A stretch of DNA of 64,000 nt, taken from assembly GCA_015501075.1 (NCBI GenBank), contig JADNYJ010000160.1:1-64000 (forward strand), written 5' to 3'. Below the pieces are notes generated by a model. That model was not told the origin of the DNA. It saw only the letters and a list, made by a program, of their open reading frames with translations, and did no database searches. Made by a program: the position numbers and the translations under genes. Below are positions 33,242 to 46,519 of this stretch, in pieces (within the stretch, counting starts at the first letter, position 1; each line of letters starts with the position of its first letter). The DNA is from Gymnopilus junonius (lineage: Eukaryota > Basidiomycota > Agaricomycetes > Agaricales > Galerinaceae).

Positions 33242-33759
33242 GTGTTCGAGGGAGCTGAGGAGGAAGGATGTTTGAGTGAGGGAGAAGAGGGTGCATTGGC
33301 CGATATTGCGGCCAATTAAATCTGTACTGTAAAATGGGGGGAAAATGCATTTTAAGTCTTGAAGAATGTGCTTTGTGAAGTATCAATTGACCGTCCCAAG
33401 TTCCTGTAGAAGAGAGCAGAGTATACTGAGCAAGATGCAGAAAACGGGCCGGTTGTGCCTGAAGGAGCTTCCTTTGAATTTATAGCTCGCCCACCATCCC
33501 ACAGTAAGCAGAAGGCCTACTGGTCGGTTCTGAAGCTGTCAAGATATTCAAAGAGCAGGGGCTAATGGGCTAAGACGTAGAGCCTTTCAAATCAATACGA
33601 ACGGGTACTGAAGCTACTGAAGCGTCAATTAGCTGTTTGCGCAAGGTCTGAGAGTTATCTTCCAAATCCGCATAACTCACCCATCAAAGATTTATATTGC
33701 AAATGGTATACATAAGCCTGAATCTGAAACACACAAAAAAAAAGCGATTCCGAAAGTTA
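33242..33759. other. convergent intergenic region
   Basis: Lies between the 3' ends of the secreted-protein gene (+) and the GMC oxidoreductase (-). No gene seen. Confidence 0.5.
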
Positions 33760-35805
33760 TCAGTCCATCTTCTCTCTTAGCAGAATTTCTGCGCATTTTT
33801 CTGCAACACATACGGTGGGTGCCTGCAGATGCGTTCCAAGCACCCAAGGAAACACGCTCGAATCTGCCACACGCAGCTTCTTCACTCCAAACACCCTAAG
33901 CTGCTCGTCTACGACGCCTCCTTTCCCATCTTTCCCAGCTCTATCCTCCGATGCCGCCATCCTGCATGTCGACGAGTAGTGGTACGTTGTCCTGTTCCGC
34001 CGGTGGATGAATTCGTCCAGAGCTTCGTCGCTCTCGTCTGCAGGGCTGGCACCCTTCCATTCAGCTAGGGTATACCCTTCCTTTTGCATTTGCTCTCGTA
34101 TACGCATGCACAGGCGTAATGCAGTCCGCAGAGGAGGCAGGTCGGCTGGGTTGGTGAGGTACCCAACGTCGATGTGTAGCGGGGCAGAAGGATCAGCGGA
34201 AGTCAGCTGTACGACACCGCTGCTCTTTGGGTGAAGTAGGGTGGCGAGGAAGGAGAACGTTCCGTGCGATTTCTCAATAAGAACTGTAGCGGTGTCATAG
34301 GCCATCTAAGGGGTAGAGTCAGTGAGGAACAATGGGTGAAAATGGGGCTGGGAGGACGTACAGGCATGATTTCAATATCCGGAACGGTTTTCTCGTCGAT
34401 CATTTCACTCTTGGATGGGAGGCCCCTGTCGTCGAGGTGAAGAGAGGACGCGAAAATAATGAGCTGAACTACAGGCGCGAGTAGTAGACCAGTGCCGAAG
34501 ACGAGGTACTTGAAGAGTTCGATGAAAAACATCCATGGCCGACGCTCAAGTCCTAGCAAAGATTCGTTCATGGGAATGTAGTAGCACGATGAAACACCAA
34601 AGTGGTCTTGCTGCAGAGCAGAAACAACAGGTCAGCCTCTGGAGCAAAAGCAGACGAGGAACAAAAGGAAGTGGAAATACCAGATTCTGTCCGACCTCCG
34701 GAAGGTCTTTCACCACCTCGATTCCATGCTTTGTGAGATGTTCCTTGGGCCCAATCCCGCTCAGCATCAGCATATGCGGCGATCCAAAAGGGCCCGCACA
34801 CAAAATCACTTCTTTTTTTGCCTTGACAGTCTTCCTCTCCTTCTGGTCATAACGGGCCACAAGGGTCACGCCAGTCGCCTCACCGGACTCGACATTGATC
34901 TTCTCTACGATGGTGTTGGTTGCAATGTGCAACCTGTCCCGACGTTCGTAAGCAAGGGAGGGGGGTAGGAAGGCGTGGTAGGTTGAATGTCTTCGTTGTG
35001 ATGCATCACGGGTAAAGTGAAGCAGACCGCAGCCAAGCACTGGATGCTTTGGAGAGTTTACATCGGGGACGTACGGTAATCCGATGGCTGTTGTGGCAGA
35101 GACCGTTCTGGATGTAATTTCGTTGGTCAACGAGCAGGATGAAAGATACAATAATTCTTACTTGGTAAAGCCCGGGAATTGAAGGCTCGTGTTGGTCTGG
35201 TTGCACCACTCTCCTAATGAAGGGCACTTGAGTAAATATATCTCGCCACAAATCTACAGAAATCCTCACCGTTGACTCCATGCACATCTTCGTCGATTTC
35301 ACCCGGACCTAATGCTTTCTCCGACTTCTTGAACAGCGGTTCCACGTCCTCCCATCCCCAACCCTTCAGTCCAGCCTCCTTCATCTGGTCATATTCCTGC
35401 CTCAAACCACGCGTGTATATCATTGAATTAATTCTCGAGGACCCTCCGAGAATTGAACCCGTGCATAGCTCGACTGTGCGATTGATCGCAGGCTGGAACG
35501 TGCTCTCACGTTTCTGTGTTCGAGAGCCGTCCGAGGCAAAGTCGGAGGAGAGCAGAGGTACGCGTGAGGCCCAAGAGTCGGCGACGGGACCACGCTCAAT
35601 GACTAACACAGTCGTTCCTGGAGAAGTGCTAAGCCGATTGGCGAGGACGCAGCCAGCGGTGCCGCCACCTAGCACCGTTGCCAGTGAGGAAAATCTCGCG
35701 GTACCAATGCAGGCGCGTACCGCACATACCTACGATAATATAGTCATACTCGCGATGAATATCGTTTGTCTTCACCTCTGGGTAGGCAGCATCAAATGGC
35801 GACAT
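33760..35805 (-). CDS. GMC-family FAD oxidoreductase (aryl-alcohol oxidase/choline dehydrogenase type)
   Basis: Flavoenzyme that oxidises alcohols. I chose the ATG at 35805 (MSPFDAAYPEV), since the upstream extension has no ATG. The FAD-binding dinucleotide fold is DYIIVG, an intron, then GGTAGCVLANRLS. The GMC signatures are TGSILGGSSRINSMIYTRG and GPFGSPHMLMLSGIGP. The C terminus carries the paired active-site region YHYSSTCRM and GTHLQAPTVCV. The exon after the acceptor at 35216 joins in frame (VNGEWCNQT). A one-base slip is needed at the junction near 35107. There is no signal peptide, although a hydrophobic helix near 34480-34540 (FGTGLLLAPVVQLIIF) suggests membrane association. Substrate cannot be told from sequence. 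Confidence 0.88.
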
Positions 35806-36719
35806 GTCGGAAAGGAGCACTGCGGGGTGTCGTGAATGTGTGCTGGATTAAGTACCACAAAACTTCCTTTCATCACACGGGAGCCTGATCATGACTCCGC
35901 CGTTCTATCTGCCACGAAGAGAGTAAAAAAAGAAGTGCTAGTGAGCCTTTATTAGAAACTTGCAGTCTGTAGAACTCCCTGCGGTCGGTGATGAATGGCA
36001 TGCCCGGTCAGCTTGATATTCTTGTTCAATGTTGATCTTGATGCACCTTCATCACGCCTCATCATGATATCTGGCATCACTTTCTCTGCTCATCCTCTCA
36101 ACTGAAAAATGTATTGCCTTCATTGCGAAGCGCGAGACTTCTTCAGATGACGTCAAGCACATGCATACAGTGAATGTCACCTTACGTCTTTCTCCCTTCG
36201 GCATTGGCATCCCTTTAATCTCGGAAGCTGTTCTGCATTATTATAAGCAAAGATATCATGTCAAAGAAAAAGATGTCTCACAGATGATTTCAAGACGTGG
36301 TTTCCTAAGTAAAGATGCCAAAGATCAGTGCCTCTTCTGCTTCTCTTCTTTCTGATGACATTTCCACTTCTGTAGGGCGGTACTGTAGGGCGGTACGTTT
36401 ATTTGTATAGCACTCACGACAGAAAATTTCTTATTGGTTACGCCTTTGGTAGTAGATTGGCGCTCCAGTGCGCTTTAGGTTTCAGGTTTCAGAGGTTCGG
36501 ACGGCCCTGCAGGATCATGATCAAATTGTACCAAGATATCCAACTGTTGCAGTAAACTTTTCTGTCTGATCAATCGTGCAACAGGAATCGCTTATGATCG
36601 AAAGATGGGGCTAATAAGAAAATCCATTCAACGTTCTAACACCCTTTAAAAGAACGGCGGATAGAAGGATTTCTCTCCACGAGCCTGCCGTTAAGACCAT
36701 CCAGTTCTTTGTACTCCCT
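35806..36719. other. divergent intergenic region
   Basis: Upstream region shared by the GMC oxidoreductase (-) and the 7-TM gene (+). A direct GTAGGGCGGTAC repeat occurs near 36374-36394. No coding content was seen. Confidence 0.45.
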
Positions 36720-38076
36720 ATGTCAAATAGTAGTATGTTCCCCCCTCCCCCGCCCGAAGGCCTCAACTACATTGCCGCCATCCGCCCTTCACTCAATTTC
36801 ATTCTCGTCGTAACTCCCCTTGGATCAGTCCTTGTTCCGCTCATCCTCACACTTCTTTTCTTTTCTACTCCTGACTCTCGGCGCCATCCCGTTTTTATCC
36901 TCAATATCCTCGCTTGCTGCAGTGGGATATGTGAGGCAGCAACAAATGCAGCTCTTGAGGTCAAACAGATCATCTACCCCCTGGAGCCGGTCTCCACATC
37001 GCTCCTCACAACTGTAATCGCATTTGCAACCATCTCCCTCTGTTCATAGATTCAATCCTTCTCTTTCGAATTCTGGCTTTCTATCCGCCCTATCGGACAC
37101 CAAAAAAGATCCTAATCGCCATTTTCGCACTGCCTGTGTTACTCAAATGTGGCAGATTCACGGCGGTGGTTATGTATCTTCACACGTTTACACATTCTAG
37201 TGGGAGACTGCCTAGTGTCTTATTGGCAGCTGAATCGACATGGCCGAAAAATCCGTATATAATTACGGAATGGACTTTGCAAATGACTGATAATACGCGA
37301 GTGTTCCACCTCCATCCCTTCCTCCCTTGGTTGACAGATTCTGTCCAGATATGCCTCCGCCTTTTTTATTTACAAAATTTATCAGTTGAGGAAGACTGAC
37401 AGGGACTTCGACATATTTATCATCAGAAATAGTGGGTGCGGGTTTATATTTCAAGATTCGTTCTAATATACTCGTTCTAGGAAGTTTCCTTTCATATATG
37501 CGCTCTTTATTCCTCATTGCTTTAGGCAACTTCATCTTCCCGTATGTCTTTTTTTTTTCTTGTAGCATTGTCGGACACCCACTGACAAAGCCGCTCTTGA
37601 TAGGGTTATCATGAATATTGCTTCCCTTGTTCTCATAATTACTGACCCTTCCTTTACTGATGGCACGTACATTCTCCTAACTAACAACGTACGTTCCCGA
37701 TAACCTTCCTTCTGTTGGCCCTGATAAATATCACGCAATTGCCATAACCTGGCAGTATATTTCCATCATAGGAGTTGTCTTCGCCACAATTTGGACACGC
37801 AAATACAGATGGAACCTTCACAATTCAAAGGATTCGGACACTGGTGGATCGGATAAAAATACCATAGATCAGGAGCAAATAAAATCTCCCCCAAATCATT
37901 TCGTTTTTGATCCATCCATCAATGTCCGATCTGTGCAGCTGTCGACTCTCCAGTTGGACCGCACCGAAACAAGTATGGCTGACACCAGCGAACGAGTGCA
38001 TACCGTGCATACTGTGCTGGTAGGAGGAGAGGATCTAGAGAATGGTGAGAATGCGAGTATTAAAATTCTAGTCTAG
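36720..38076 (+). CDS. seven-transmembrane protein of agaricomycete type, frame-damaged
   Basis: Integral membrane protein of a lineage-expanded family with receptor-like topology. ATG at 36720 (MSNSSMFPPPPPEGLNYIA). Then hydrophobic segments VVTPLGSVLVPLILTLLFF, FILNILACCSGICEAATN and SILLFRILAFYPPY, with conserved MYLHTFTHSS and NPYIITEWTLQM. Later come FLIALGNFIFP, TDGTYILLTNN and IIGVVFATIW. The cytoplasmic tail ends with SVQLSTLQLDRTETSMADTS and a stop at 38076. The frame changes at about 37045 (one base missing after ISL), around 37303 and in the middle segment, so an intact receptor cannot be read directly. No ligand is known for the family. Confidence 0.7.
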
Positions 38077-39744
38077 TCATACTGTAAAGAGTTTGCATCA
38101 ATGAATTGCCTTTTGGTCCCACACAATGATGTGGGTTTGACTTAAAACAGTTTTACAATAAATCTCTTACTCTTACCCTCTATTAAAGGTGAAAAGTTCA
38201 TTACCTCCTTGAATTGTCACTTGCCTATTACGTCACTTGTAAAGCAGAATCCCCTATCAGCAGTCGACTGATCACTTAAACATGCCATGGCTCGGGGAGC
38301 AGCGAGCATTTTGCCTGACTTACCCACCTCTCGCTGACACTGAATATGAGCAATGAATTTGCTCTGTTCCAGTCAATCTCTTCTACATATATTTGAGAGT
38401 GCACACTGAAGAGGAATGGAGAGTGTAGGCTATCATTGGAAAATTGGATTAGTATCATGATATCACTTCTCTGGCCTTTCAAATTTCCATAGCAAAACCA
38501 TGTATTCCCATGGAGAACAAGGGAAGATGAACACGCTGTGGGACACACTTGACTATCATTAACTGTCGCCACCTGTCAATCAAGTCGCCACATATCCGAA
38601 GTCGGGCCGAGCCGTTGACTCACCATCAAACTCCTGTTCAACTACAACCCTATTTAGGAACAACATCCTTTTGTGGACTGCCGGACATTGCTGCAACAAG
38701 CAAGAACAAACTATACAGCAGCTTTTAAAATCGTTTCATGGTCTGAATCGGATGGGAGTGCGCTATTTTTGTCCTTGAATTCGACAGGTACATCCAGGTC
38801 TCGTCTACGCAGCCGTTTTATTACATCAGACCCCATGCCGAGGAACTTCAGGGTGTATAAGTATGTTCTTTTTCTGTTGCAGTTGTGTGGAAAGTATTAG
38901 TGAACCGCCTCTCATTAGCAACAAGAATTCACCTCTGTTGGGTTTAAGCACCACACAAATGACTCAAATGCTTCGTGTATATTTCCTTCCAGCATCATTG
39001 TGTGTTAGACTCATGTTCGATACGTTTGGCAAGCTCAGGTATGCTTTTATCTGGGAGATGAGCAAAATTCCTCAGAATACCGGAGAGCGAATTTGAACTA
39101 ACAATAGGCAATCAAGTTAGTAGCCTAGGTGGCGTTGCGGGTCATAGAATGCCGGGGGTCGACCAACAGAATCTGATTCCTTGTGCGTGTCATATAATCT
39201 AAAACCCTTGGAAGAATATGGGCAACTTCTAGTTCGGTACGCGTTGCGCATCTGCATCCTCTTGTAGAGGATGCGAAAAACAAATTGTGAGGCTCTTAGG
39301 CTGCTGCAATTAGGCATTGGTATACCTATAGGTATAGGTGAGTTAACCTCATCAACTTACTACATTGGTACTCAACTAGTCTGTAGCAAATAGCGTACTT
39401 ACGGGACTATATCTGCTTTGGAGTCATTGATTTGAGGCAGCCGGTAATCGCGGACTAGTGGACCAAACGATGACCAGAAAAGAATTGCAACTTTAGTAGT
39501 GGTGAAATAGCTTCCAAAAGGCGACGGAACAGTACCAGGAGGAGCACGGGACGATTGCCTTCAACAATTCAGATGATAACAGGAGAAGAACAAATATAGT
39601 ACATGGTATTTATGTCATCCATAAACGGTCAATTGAGACTGGGCAGAATCTTCTGCTTTACAGCAAGGCAGTTTGGAATGCCGTATGGATTCCTACAGAA
39701 AGTCATTTCCTTCTCCATGATATAAAGAGTATTCCTGACTCACT
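38077..39744. other. intergenic, no supported gene
   Basis: Short frames only. An ORF at 38673-38900 has no ATG and no recognisable content. The 3' end of the HET gene follows. Confidence 0.45.
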
Positions 39745-41728
39745 TCACTGTCGAGCCCTAACAATATTCATCACAAATGAACCCTCCACATAGAGTTCCC
39801 TGGTTAACTTTACCTTGACATCCACGTCCCAATCCCACAGCCTATGACCCCTACTGCCATTATAATATGAGTCCCTAATTTCCCGCGCCGCTCCTGCCTG
39901 GTTCTTGATATCCAGAACCACGTCCGACCAAGGCTTGTAGTTATGCATGCCAAGCAATAGGTGGCCTTGTCACGCAGAACCATAATACCTGATGTGCCAC
40001 TATTTTTGAATGCCAATGCAAGTGACTGATCCTGTCGGCGCTGCCAGTTAGCGGATTCGACCACTTCGACAACCTCCCAGGCAAGGTGATCGAAGATGAT
40101 ATGGAACGGTAGGCTGCTTGAGGCATGGTCAAATCGAGGTCATCAAAGCCGCCGGCAGAAACGTTGGGTGGTTTACTGGTTGTAATGGTAATGTCGACGA
40201 GATATTGGTAGTTAGATTTGAGAGCACCCTTGCGGGCGCCACATAGACATATTTGTCATGTATCGTGAGTCGTCTGCAGAATCAGTCACGGTTCTCCCAG
40301 AGCATCGTCCCATCTCCGTTGTAGTATGATTTGGCCATCGTATCAAGCATGTCTGACGGCGAGATGTTGGTTACAATGTCGCACCAAACGTTATAGTTGT
40401 GCATGCCAATCATGACGACGAATCGTTCGTACAGGCCGCTTTGGCTCTCAAAGAGAATCCCACCTGAAATTCCACTTCCGGCGAGTGTTAAGCGATGCAG
40501 GACACCCGGGGAACTGGGCACTCTACTCCAGTTAGTGTCAGACTCGGGATAAAACTGTGTCGCTGCAAACCCGTCAATTCGGGCGTCCGGTAGTGTCTTG
40601 ATTAGGAACTGATAGTTGGTGCGGGGTCGCATCCATTGCATAACATCGAAGCGGGATGGCACTGGCTCCTTAATGTAGATTCGTTCTCGCTTGTAATTTT
40701 GCGGATTTTTGATGGTGAATGTCTCCGTGGTGTATGTACGCACGTACTGACCCTCCTCGTCTTTATTCAGGTAGATGCCGTACATTGGCGTGCAGTTGAG
40801 GAGGGCCCGGAATAGGTTCGCATGTCCATCGACCGGCTGGAGCGGAAGCTCAATCGAGAGTCCAACGTTGGTGATGTTATAGGGAGACCTATTGTTGTCT
40901 ACTTTTTGATGCGCCAGGTGCGAAGCTCCCGTAAAGTCCGCTGGGGATTTCGCAAGTAGTCCTGCCCCTCCTGCGCCGCCATGACCTCCAGTCCATGCGA
41001 AAATAGTATGATCATCCGACGTTGCGATGATCTCTCGCTGAAGCCTAGTGAATGCGTTCTGGCCCTCCCCATATAAAATGGGCATGTTAATGCCAAACAA
41101 CCCGAGTAGGCAATACGCCATGTCCTCTATCCTTGTTGTCTGTCTATTCGCTGCCCACAACATCCTCGCTGCGATGCTGATTTCGCCAGAATGATTGACC
41201 AACAGCACTTGCTTGCTGATATTTGTGACCTGTGTGATTACCTTCCTCAGGCTGGACTTCGTCCCAATCTCCATCCACTTTTTGTCGTAGAACACTAAAC
41301 TTAAAGGCGCAATCAACTCCTGTAGGGTCCACCCTCTTGTGAACCACTTGCACCTACGGAACTGGGAGTCGACGTCGAATGCATTCTCGCTAGCTGAGAC
41401 GTCCACTAGGTAGGCGTAGCAAACTTCTGCTTCCTGGTACCACTTGTACATAGAGTTGATAGCTTCGGAGAGTTCGCTGCTGCTGGTCTTATCGATGCAG
41501 CAAGTGTCAACCCAGACGTAAGTGAACCCGTCAAGGAGAGCCTGTTTCGCAGGCTTTCTTGATCTTTGTGAAACCGCTCTTGCGCTCGATGGCCGGCTGC
41601 GTCTTGTGTGCGATCATCTCCTGATATGTAACCTCTTCGTCCCCCCAGGTGTGCGAAAGAATCGCATACACTGGTACCTTATTCCAGAAGTCCTCCACCA
41701 TCATTGTTTTCGCGTTGATAAGACGCAT
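39745..41728 (-). CDS. HET-domain (heterokaryon incompatibility-type) protein
   Basis: Fungal allorecognition-type protein. ATG at 41728 (MRLINAKTMMVEDFW). HET-domain blocks in order: YAILSHTWGDEEVTYQEM, YVWVDTCCIDKTSSSELSEA, MYKWYQEAEVCYAYLVDV, FTRGWTLQELIAP and YCLLGLFGINMPILYGEG. After a long C-terminal region come two similar modules: MIGMHNYNVWCDI...SYYNGDGTMLW (about 40300) and LGMHNYKPWSDVV...SYYNGSRGHRLW (about 39900). The frame shifts once near 41546, between KKACET and LLDGFTYVW. It meets TGA at 40282 between WENRD and the continuation RRLTIHDKYVY, and slips twice more before the end. The domain is unambiguous. Whether the stop at 40282 is real decides if the protein is 390-480 or about 650 residues. 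Confidence 0.8.
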
Positions 41729-43207
41729 GACTGCGGGTGCGTGTGCAGGGGGAAGGGGTTCATTAGAATCGATTACCAGTGGACGAAGTGGTTTTTACAT
41801 GAAGCAACATCGGTCATGTGTGATATCCTAAACTCATCGATGGGAACACTTTGATATCGATGTGAGGTAGCTGTCAGACCATGCCTTATCTGATTCAGCA
41901 GGACGAAGGTTCCGTTCAGCACACGGGAACCTCCCATTTAATTGAACACCACCGAGGCATTATATTTGCATGAACCTATGTAGGGAATAGATTCTAGAAT
42001 CTAAAGGATCGTCATGAAGAATGACGTATTCATCAGAGCTTAAAAACGAAAAGAACGAAGAGACCCATCCAGTAATAATAATATGCCCGGAGCTGGAAAG
42101 GTTGGTCGAGTGATGGAATAGATTCAGAGGGGAAGGATTGCCTGTGTTTGTTATTCTCAAGGTTGACAAGCAAATAATGACGTAGGCCTTTTGTCCGACC
42201 TGCCACTATCCAGCTTACCCTATTGCTTCTAAAGGGCCTCTTTGTATGATAGTAACGCAGAAAGTTATCCACAAGGACGCTCATCCCTTTCATGTCGCGC
42301 GAACTCGGTGCGTCTTCTCTTCTTTTCACTTTTGTTATTTAACGCAAATTTAACCCTAATTTCTTTAGCAATTCGTATGCGCCCTTCGACCTAGTCTGGG
42401 GACTCTGGGCTATACGCTCACATCGACACATCAGCTTATGATGTGAGGAGGCCGTATGATGCGCAAAGATGACTAAGACAGAAGGTAAGAACTGCAACAC
42501 TTTTGAATTCAGGTCTTTGCTCTATTTTTTTGTGGAAGAAATTTGGCTCATTTTTCCTTTTACCAGAATAGGACGCTCAGGCAAGGCGAAGATAGAAAGG
42601 TTGGATGACAGCAATTAAGAAGGTGGAGTACATGTTGGGATTTTATACTTATCTTCTTCTTAGTTCTTTGTCATCCTAGTCTGACAGCCTTTACTACTTC
42701 TCTATAGTCTTCGTTCCTCACTCATTTACGACGCGACGTAATATTGCGTGTCAGCTTGCAACTTTGCCTCTTCTACTCTGGTTTCATTCTTGATGCTGAC
42801 TCTCGACGGACTTTCCTTGATACGTTCTGTCTGGCTAGATTCGTACTTCACCTGGCTCGCCAAAATTGCTTTGAATTACTGCCTTCGCTGCTCACCGGCC
42901 TACATAATAGGGAACACACATTGCGGCTCACTATTCCCATTCTGAAATCTCGATTGTGACCCTTCCGCTAAATCGTATGAAAGTCTGGATCGAGCGTGCA
43001 TATGTCAATTCCAATACTATTTACAGCAGGAATAATGGAGGACGACTAGCGAATAAATCCGACATAGTAGTAAGCAGCAGGTGAAAACATCCTATCCCCA
43101 ATTTCCCGCAGTCTCTGATCAACGATCCCAAACGTATATCGCCTTCATAGGATGTCTGCTACGACGTAGGTGAGTACCAGTGATTCATAGTAAATATACC
43201 AACTTAC
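41729..43207. other. intergenic, no supported gene
   Basis: AT-rich sequence with short frames only, on both strands. The left end holds the upstream region of the HET gene. Confidence 0.45.
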
Positions 43208-43543
43208 TTAGACTCCCCGGTATCCCAGCGGTCTAACTTGGCGATTGTAGCAGCTGTTAGATATGTAGCTGACCCCGCAATTAGGGTCGCCACATCCTAA
43301 ACAACCAGGCCTGCTGCCTCCTCCACCTCCGCCGCCGCCTCCACCTCCGCCTCCACGTCCACCGGGATAGCCAGAATTACCTGGGTTTCCAGGGTAGCCG
43401 CACGGTGCGCCATCAGCGCCATTGTTGCCGTTATTGCCAGGGTACCCATTCCATCCTCCACCACCACCTCCGCCGCCACCTCCGCCACGTCCACCACAGC
43501 CAGGTTTTCCTGGTCTACCGGGTCGGCCTCCGTTGTAAGGCAT
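43208..43543 (-). CDS. collagen-like, cysteine-containing glycine-rich protein, 111 aa
   Basis: Single exon from ATG 43543 (MPYNGGRPGRPGKPGCGGRG) to TAA at 43208. Two polyglycine runs of 11-13 residues alternate with Gly-X-Y blocks (GYPGNNGNNGADGAPCGYPG, GNPGNSGYPGG). The C-terminal tail is different: GCLGCGDPNCGVSYISNSCY, with closely spaced cysteines. There is no signal peptide. A TATA box (GTATATATAC, 43618-43627) lies about 80 bases upstream on the coding strand. Glycine codons GGT, GGA and GGC are mixed. An upstream in-frame extension exists but lies beyond the TATA box, so I prefer this start. It is one of four such genes in 8.5 kb. No homologue or function is known to me; a structural or cell-wall role is only a guess. 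Confidence 0.7.
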   Translation of the reverse strand: MPYNGGRPGRPGKPGCGGRGGGGGGGGGGGWNGYPGNNGNNGADGAPCGYPGNPGNSGYPGGRGGGGGGGGGGGGGSRPGCLGCGDPNCGVSYISNSCYNRQVRPLGYRGV

Positions 43544-43617
43544 GTTTATGATTTGTTTTAGTCTCGAGTGTAGTAGTTTTGAGACTGTTGGTGCTGAAAG
43601 TAGCGGTAGGATAAGGA

Positions 43618-43627
43618 GTATATATAC
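43618..43627 (-). promoter_or_regulatory. TATA box of the collagen-like gene at 43208-43543
   Basis: GTATATATAC about 80 bases before the ATG at 43543. The other three glycine-rich genes have comparable boxes. Confidence 0.5.
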
Positions 43628-44549
43628 GAAATGGGGCGCAGCACTCACTGGCCTTCTTGGCTCTAAGAGGCTCTGTCGGCCCCTGATGTCTTCCGGCACA
43701 AGCCAGAAGAAAACTAGCCTGTCAGGTAGAACAGCATGCCTGTGCATCATGTTTTGCCTCTCGTTTGTCAAGCCTGTTCATGGTCTGTTCACTCCCTTGA
43801 ATTCGGAGGCTTTTCTCCGCCGTTGGGGGTAAGCGGGGTGATTGCTAGGATAAGTTATCTCATTACCAGGGCCGTGCCACTGAAAGAACATATGCGGGTG
43901 GAATGATCTTTACGTGGGACACCGCCTTAGCGTGTCATACCATGCAGTACTTTATCCTGGCTGTATCTTTCAATGTCAAATTTACTTACATAATTTCTCC
44001 CCGCAGGATTGGGTGTCGTTGGAAAAAGCCTATATCATGCGCGCTCAATTTATTTCCACTGATCATCTCCGCCGAAGCCCCAACCAAGTTAGCAGTGGAG
44101 AAATGCCAGAAATAAATGAAAAGAGTCCGACACTTGACATAGGTCAGGGAAGATTTATTGATGACATATCGACATGAGTTTGTGGAGCTTTCAGTATTCA
44201 CTAATTGTTATTGTCTTGCGGAATTTACCCTTGACACGCCCGCTTTATGCTCAGTAAACATAGTTCCTGTTGAAGGATATTTCTGGACCCTAAAACGTAT
44301 AGATAGCCCTGATTAATGATTGTGAAACCAAGTATCCTTGTGACCATCCATCTTTCTTCCACTGTCAAACAAGGTTTGAGATGGGCATGTGAATGCAGCA
44401 TGGCGATTTTTATTTCAGCGCCAAGCTAGGCGCCTTGATTTGTACCCCAGTGGTATAGCCTCATCCGCCTATTTTGGTCGAGCTTTCACTTTCCACGGAT
44501 GTACTTCCCCGGCACATGGGGACGGCCCAACTCCATATATTCTCCGGCG

Positions 44550-45360
44550 TGTTACCTACTCCGATGGGAAGTAGTACCCGATAAATACTTAGCAACTTTA
44601 AGTCATCATAGAAATAAATGGACGTAATAAACCTCGGCAGGCCGTGCGCTGTAATGGCCTTGAATGTAGATATCTAGTAGATATGTTATGTCAGCCAGTG
44701 CATTCCCGTCGGTACAGTATACTATCATCCTTATTACGAAGCAGGGATAGACCTCTTAGATGTGAAGTCCGTGGTACATACTGATGCTAGTCAGGGCTCT
44801 TTCCAATCATTTGATCACCACCCGTTTCTCGAATTCAGGTCAACATCGAACACGCAGTCCTATAATTTTTCAAAATTTATATCCGAAATAAGACTGACAC
44901 TGATTCTAAACCAAAGCACGACTGCATATTATATCCAAGCTCTCCATGTAAGAGTCGAGAGTGAACGCGGTGCGCAGGCAGAGCGCTTCTGAACTAAATT
45001 TAGAAACGGTATCATGTGACTGACTTAATCGCAAATTTGATTCGGAAATGCTGAAAACCTCCTGCTGTCGGACTCTCAAACCACCAAAACAATGGCGACA
45101 GGAAAGCGGTCATACTAAGTCAAATGCGACTTCAGAACGCACCTAGACATGCGACACTGCATACCGCACAGCCATTCCCAGCACCTCGTATCCTTTTCTG
45201 CGAAATTCTAAGCAACCGCCGCAGCTCAGCACTCCGAGTCATTTCTTTCTCTCCGTTTTAAACTGCGCCTCATTCATTCCAAATCATCTCCCAGCTTCCC
45301 ATTCTTGCTTTAGCCGTACAGAACGTAAGCAGAGTTAGCTAACGAATAAGGATTTATACA
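44550..45360 (+). repeat. copy A of diverged intergenic duplication
   Basis: In order it contains CCTACTCCGATGGGAAG, ATACTTAGCAACTTTAAG, TGAACTAAATTTA, GCACAGCCATTCCCAGCAC and GTTAGCTAACGAATAAGGAT. Each recurs in modified form at 46520-47110. Confidence 0.5.
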
Positions 45361-46519
45361 AGAAGCACTCCAGAAAGAACTGGTAACAACGCGGGCTCCG
45401 ACAAAACTCTTGTGAGCCCTCGGCCTTCTGTGTTTTATTCTCTTTGATCTTTATCTACTAATTACTTCCGTCTGTTGTTGATTTTTCTAGCGACTCGAGG
45501 TTCCACTCTCATGGGCCCTCGGCCACCCGACCGATAATGCATTACGAATTTCAAAGAACACACCGGTTACTTACCTTTTTCTGAATTTCTTTCGCCGGTT
45601 CGTTCTGATATGCTTTTATCACATCTCTCTAGATTCAATCCTTCGCCCCTTTACGATACACTTAAACTCCTCAGCGTTGAGCGTCTGCTTGTAAATAGCT
45701 CCCGCTGTTCAATTTGCGCTGTCGATCTGGATTCTCTACGCGGACGTTGCTTCATATGTTCGCTTTGGCTATACTCTTATTCCAAAGGCTCATAACTGTC
45801 TGCTAACCATATAAATTTGGACGTTTGTTTACTTCCTGTGGTCTATTCATGCCATTAAAGGAACTGAGGCTCAAGCGCGCAGATATGAAATTCACTGCTG
45901 TTTGTTACAAAACTGATGAGGGCAATTAGCAGCACGTAAAATCAACTCACTCCTGATTTCCAACAACCTCCGATTAGTTATTGCAAGCATATCTGGTCTT
46001 CGTAGGTAAGACGACTCCTTCGGATGCTCATATCTTTCAGTACTGGTCAGAAGGCATTCCGCAGACTGTCAACCACAATAGTATCCCTATCCTATTTTTT
46101 TTTCCACTCTTTTGTCAACCTTTATCGTGGTGACTTAGTGGTCGGGGACATCTCTCCGCTACTGCAGCTAAGCCAAATAAGTTTGCTGTTTCGAGATATA
46201 CGGGATGGACTCTCAGAATAAGGCACAGCGCGTCACTGAAAGAGACGTATGTGGAGTTTTGCATGGTTTTTGGCATGTCATACTAGGAAATATCATTCAT
46301 TCAAAACAAGTTAATTTCTAGCGCTCTACCTCCATAATCGAACATCACTAGCTCAGCCAATTCCAAGCGACTTACTAATGCTAATATTCTCCACAGACTA
46401 CTTTCTTCATTGAAATATACTCACTATCTAAACGTTTATACGCTCCTGTTTCATTCCACAATTACCCTAACCGACTACTCATTAAGCAAAGTTCTGTAGT
46501 CTCTGGTCCTTCACTAGCT

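Noticed and set aside
35272..35835. 187-residue plus-strand frame
   Set aside because: Antisense shadow of the GMC oxidoreductase FAD-domain exon.
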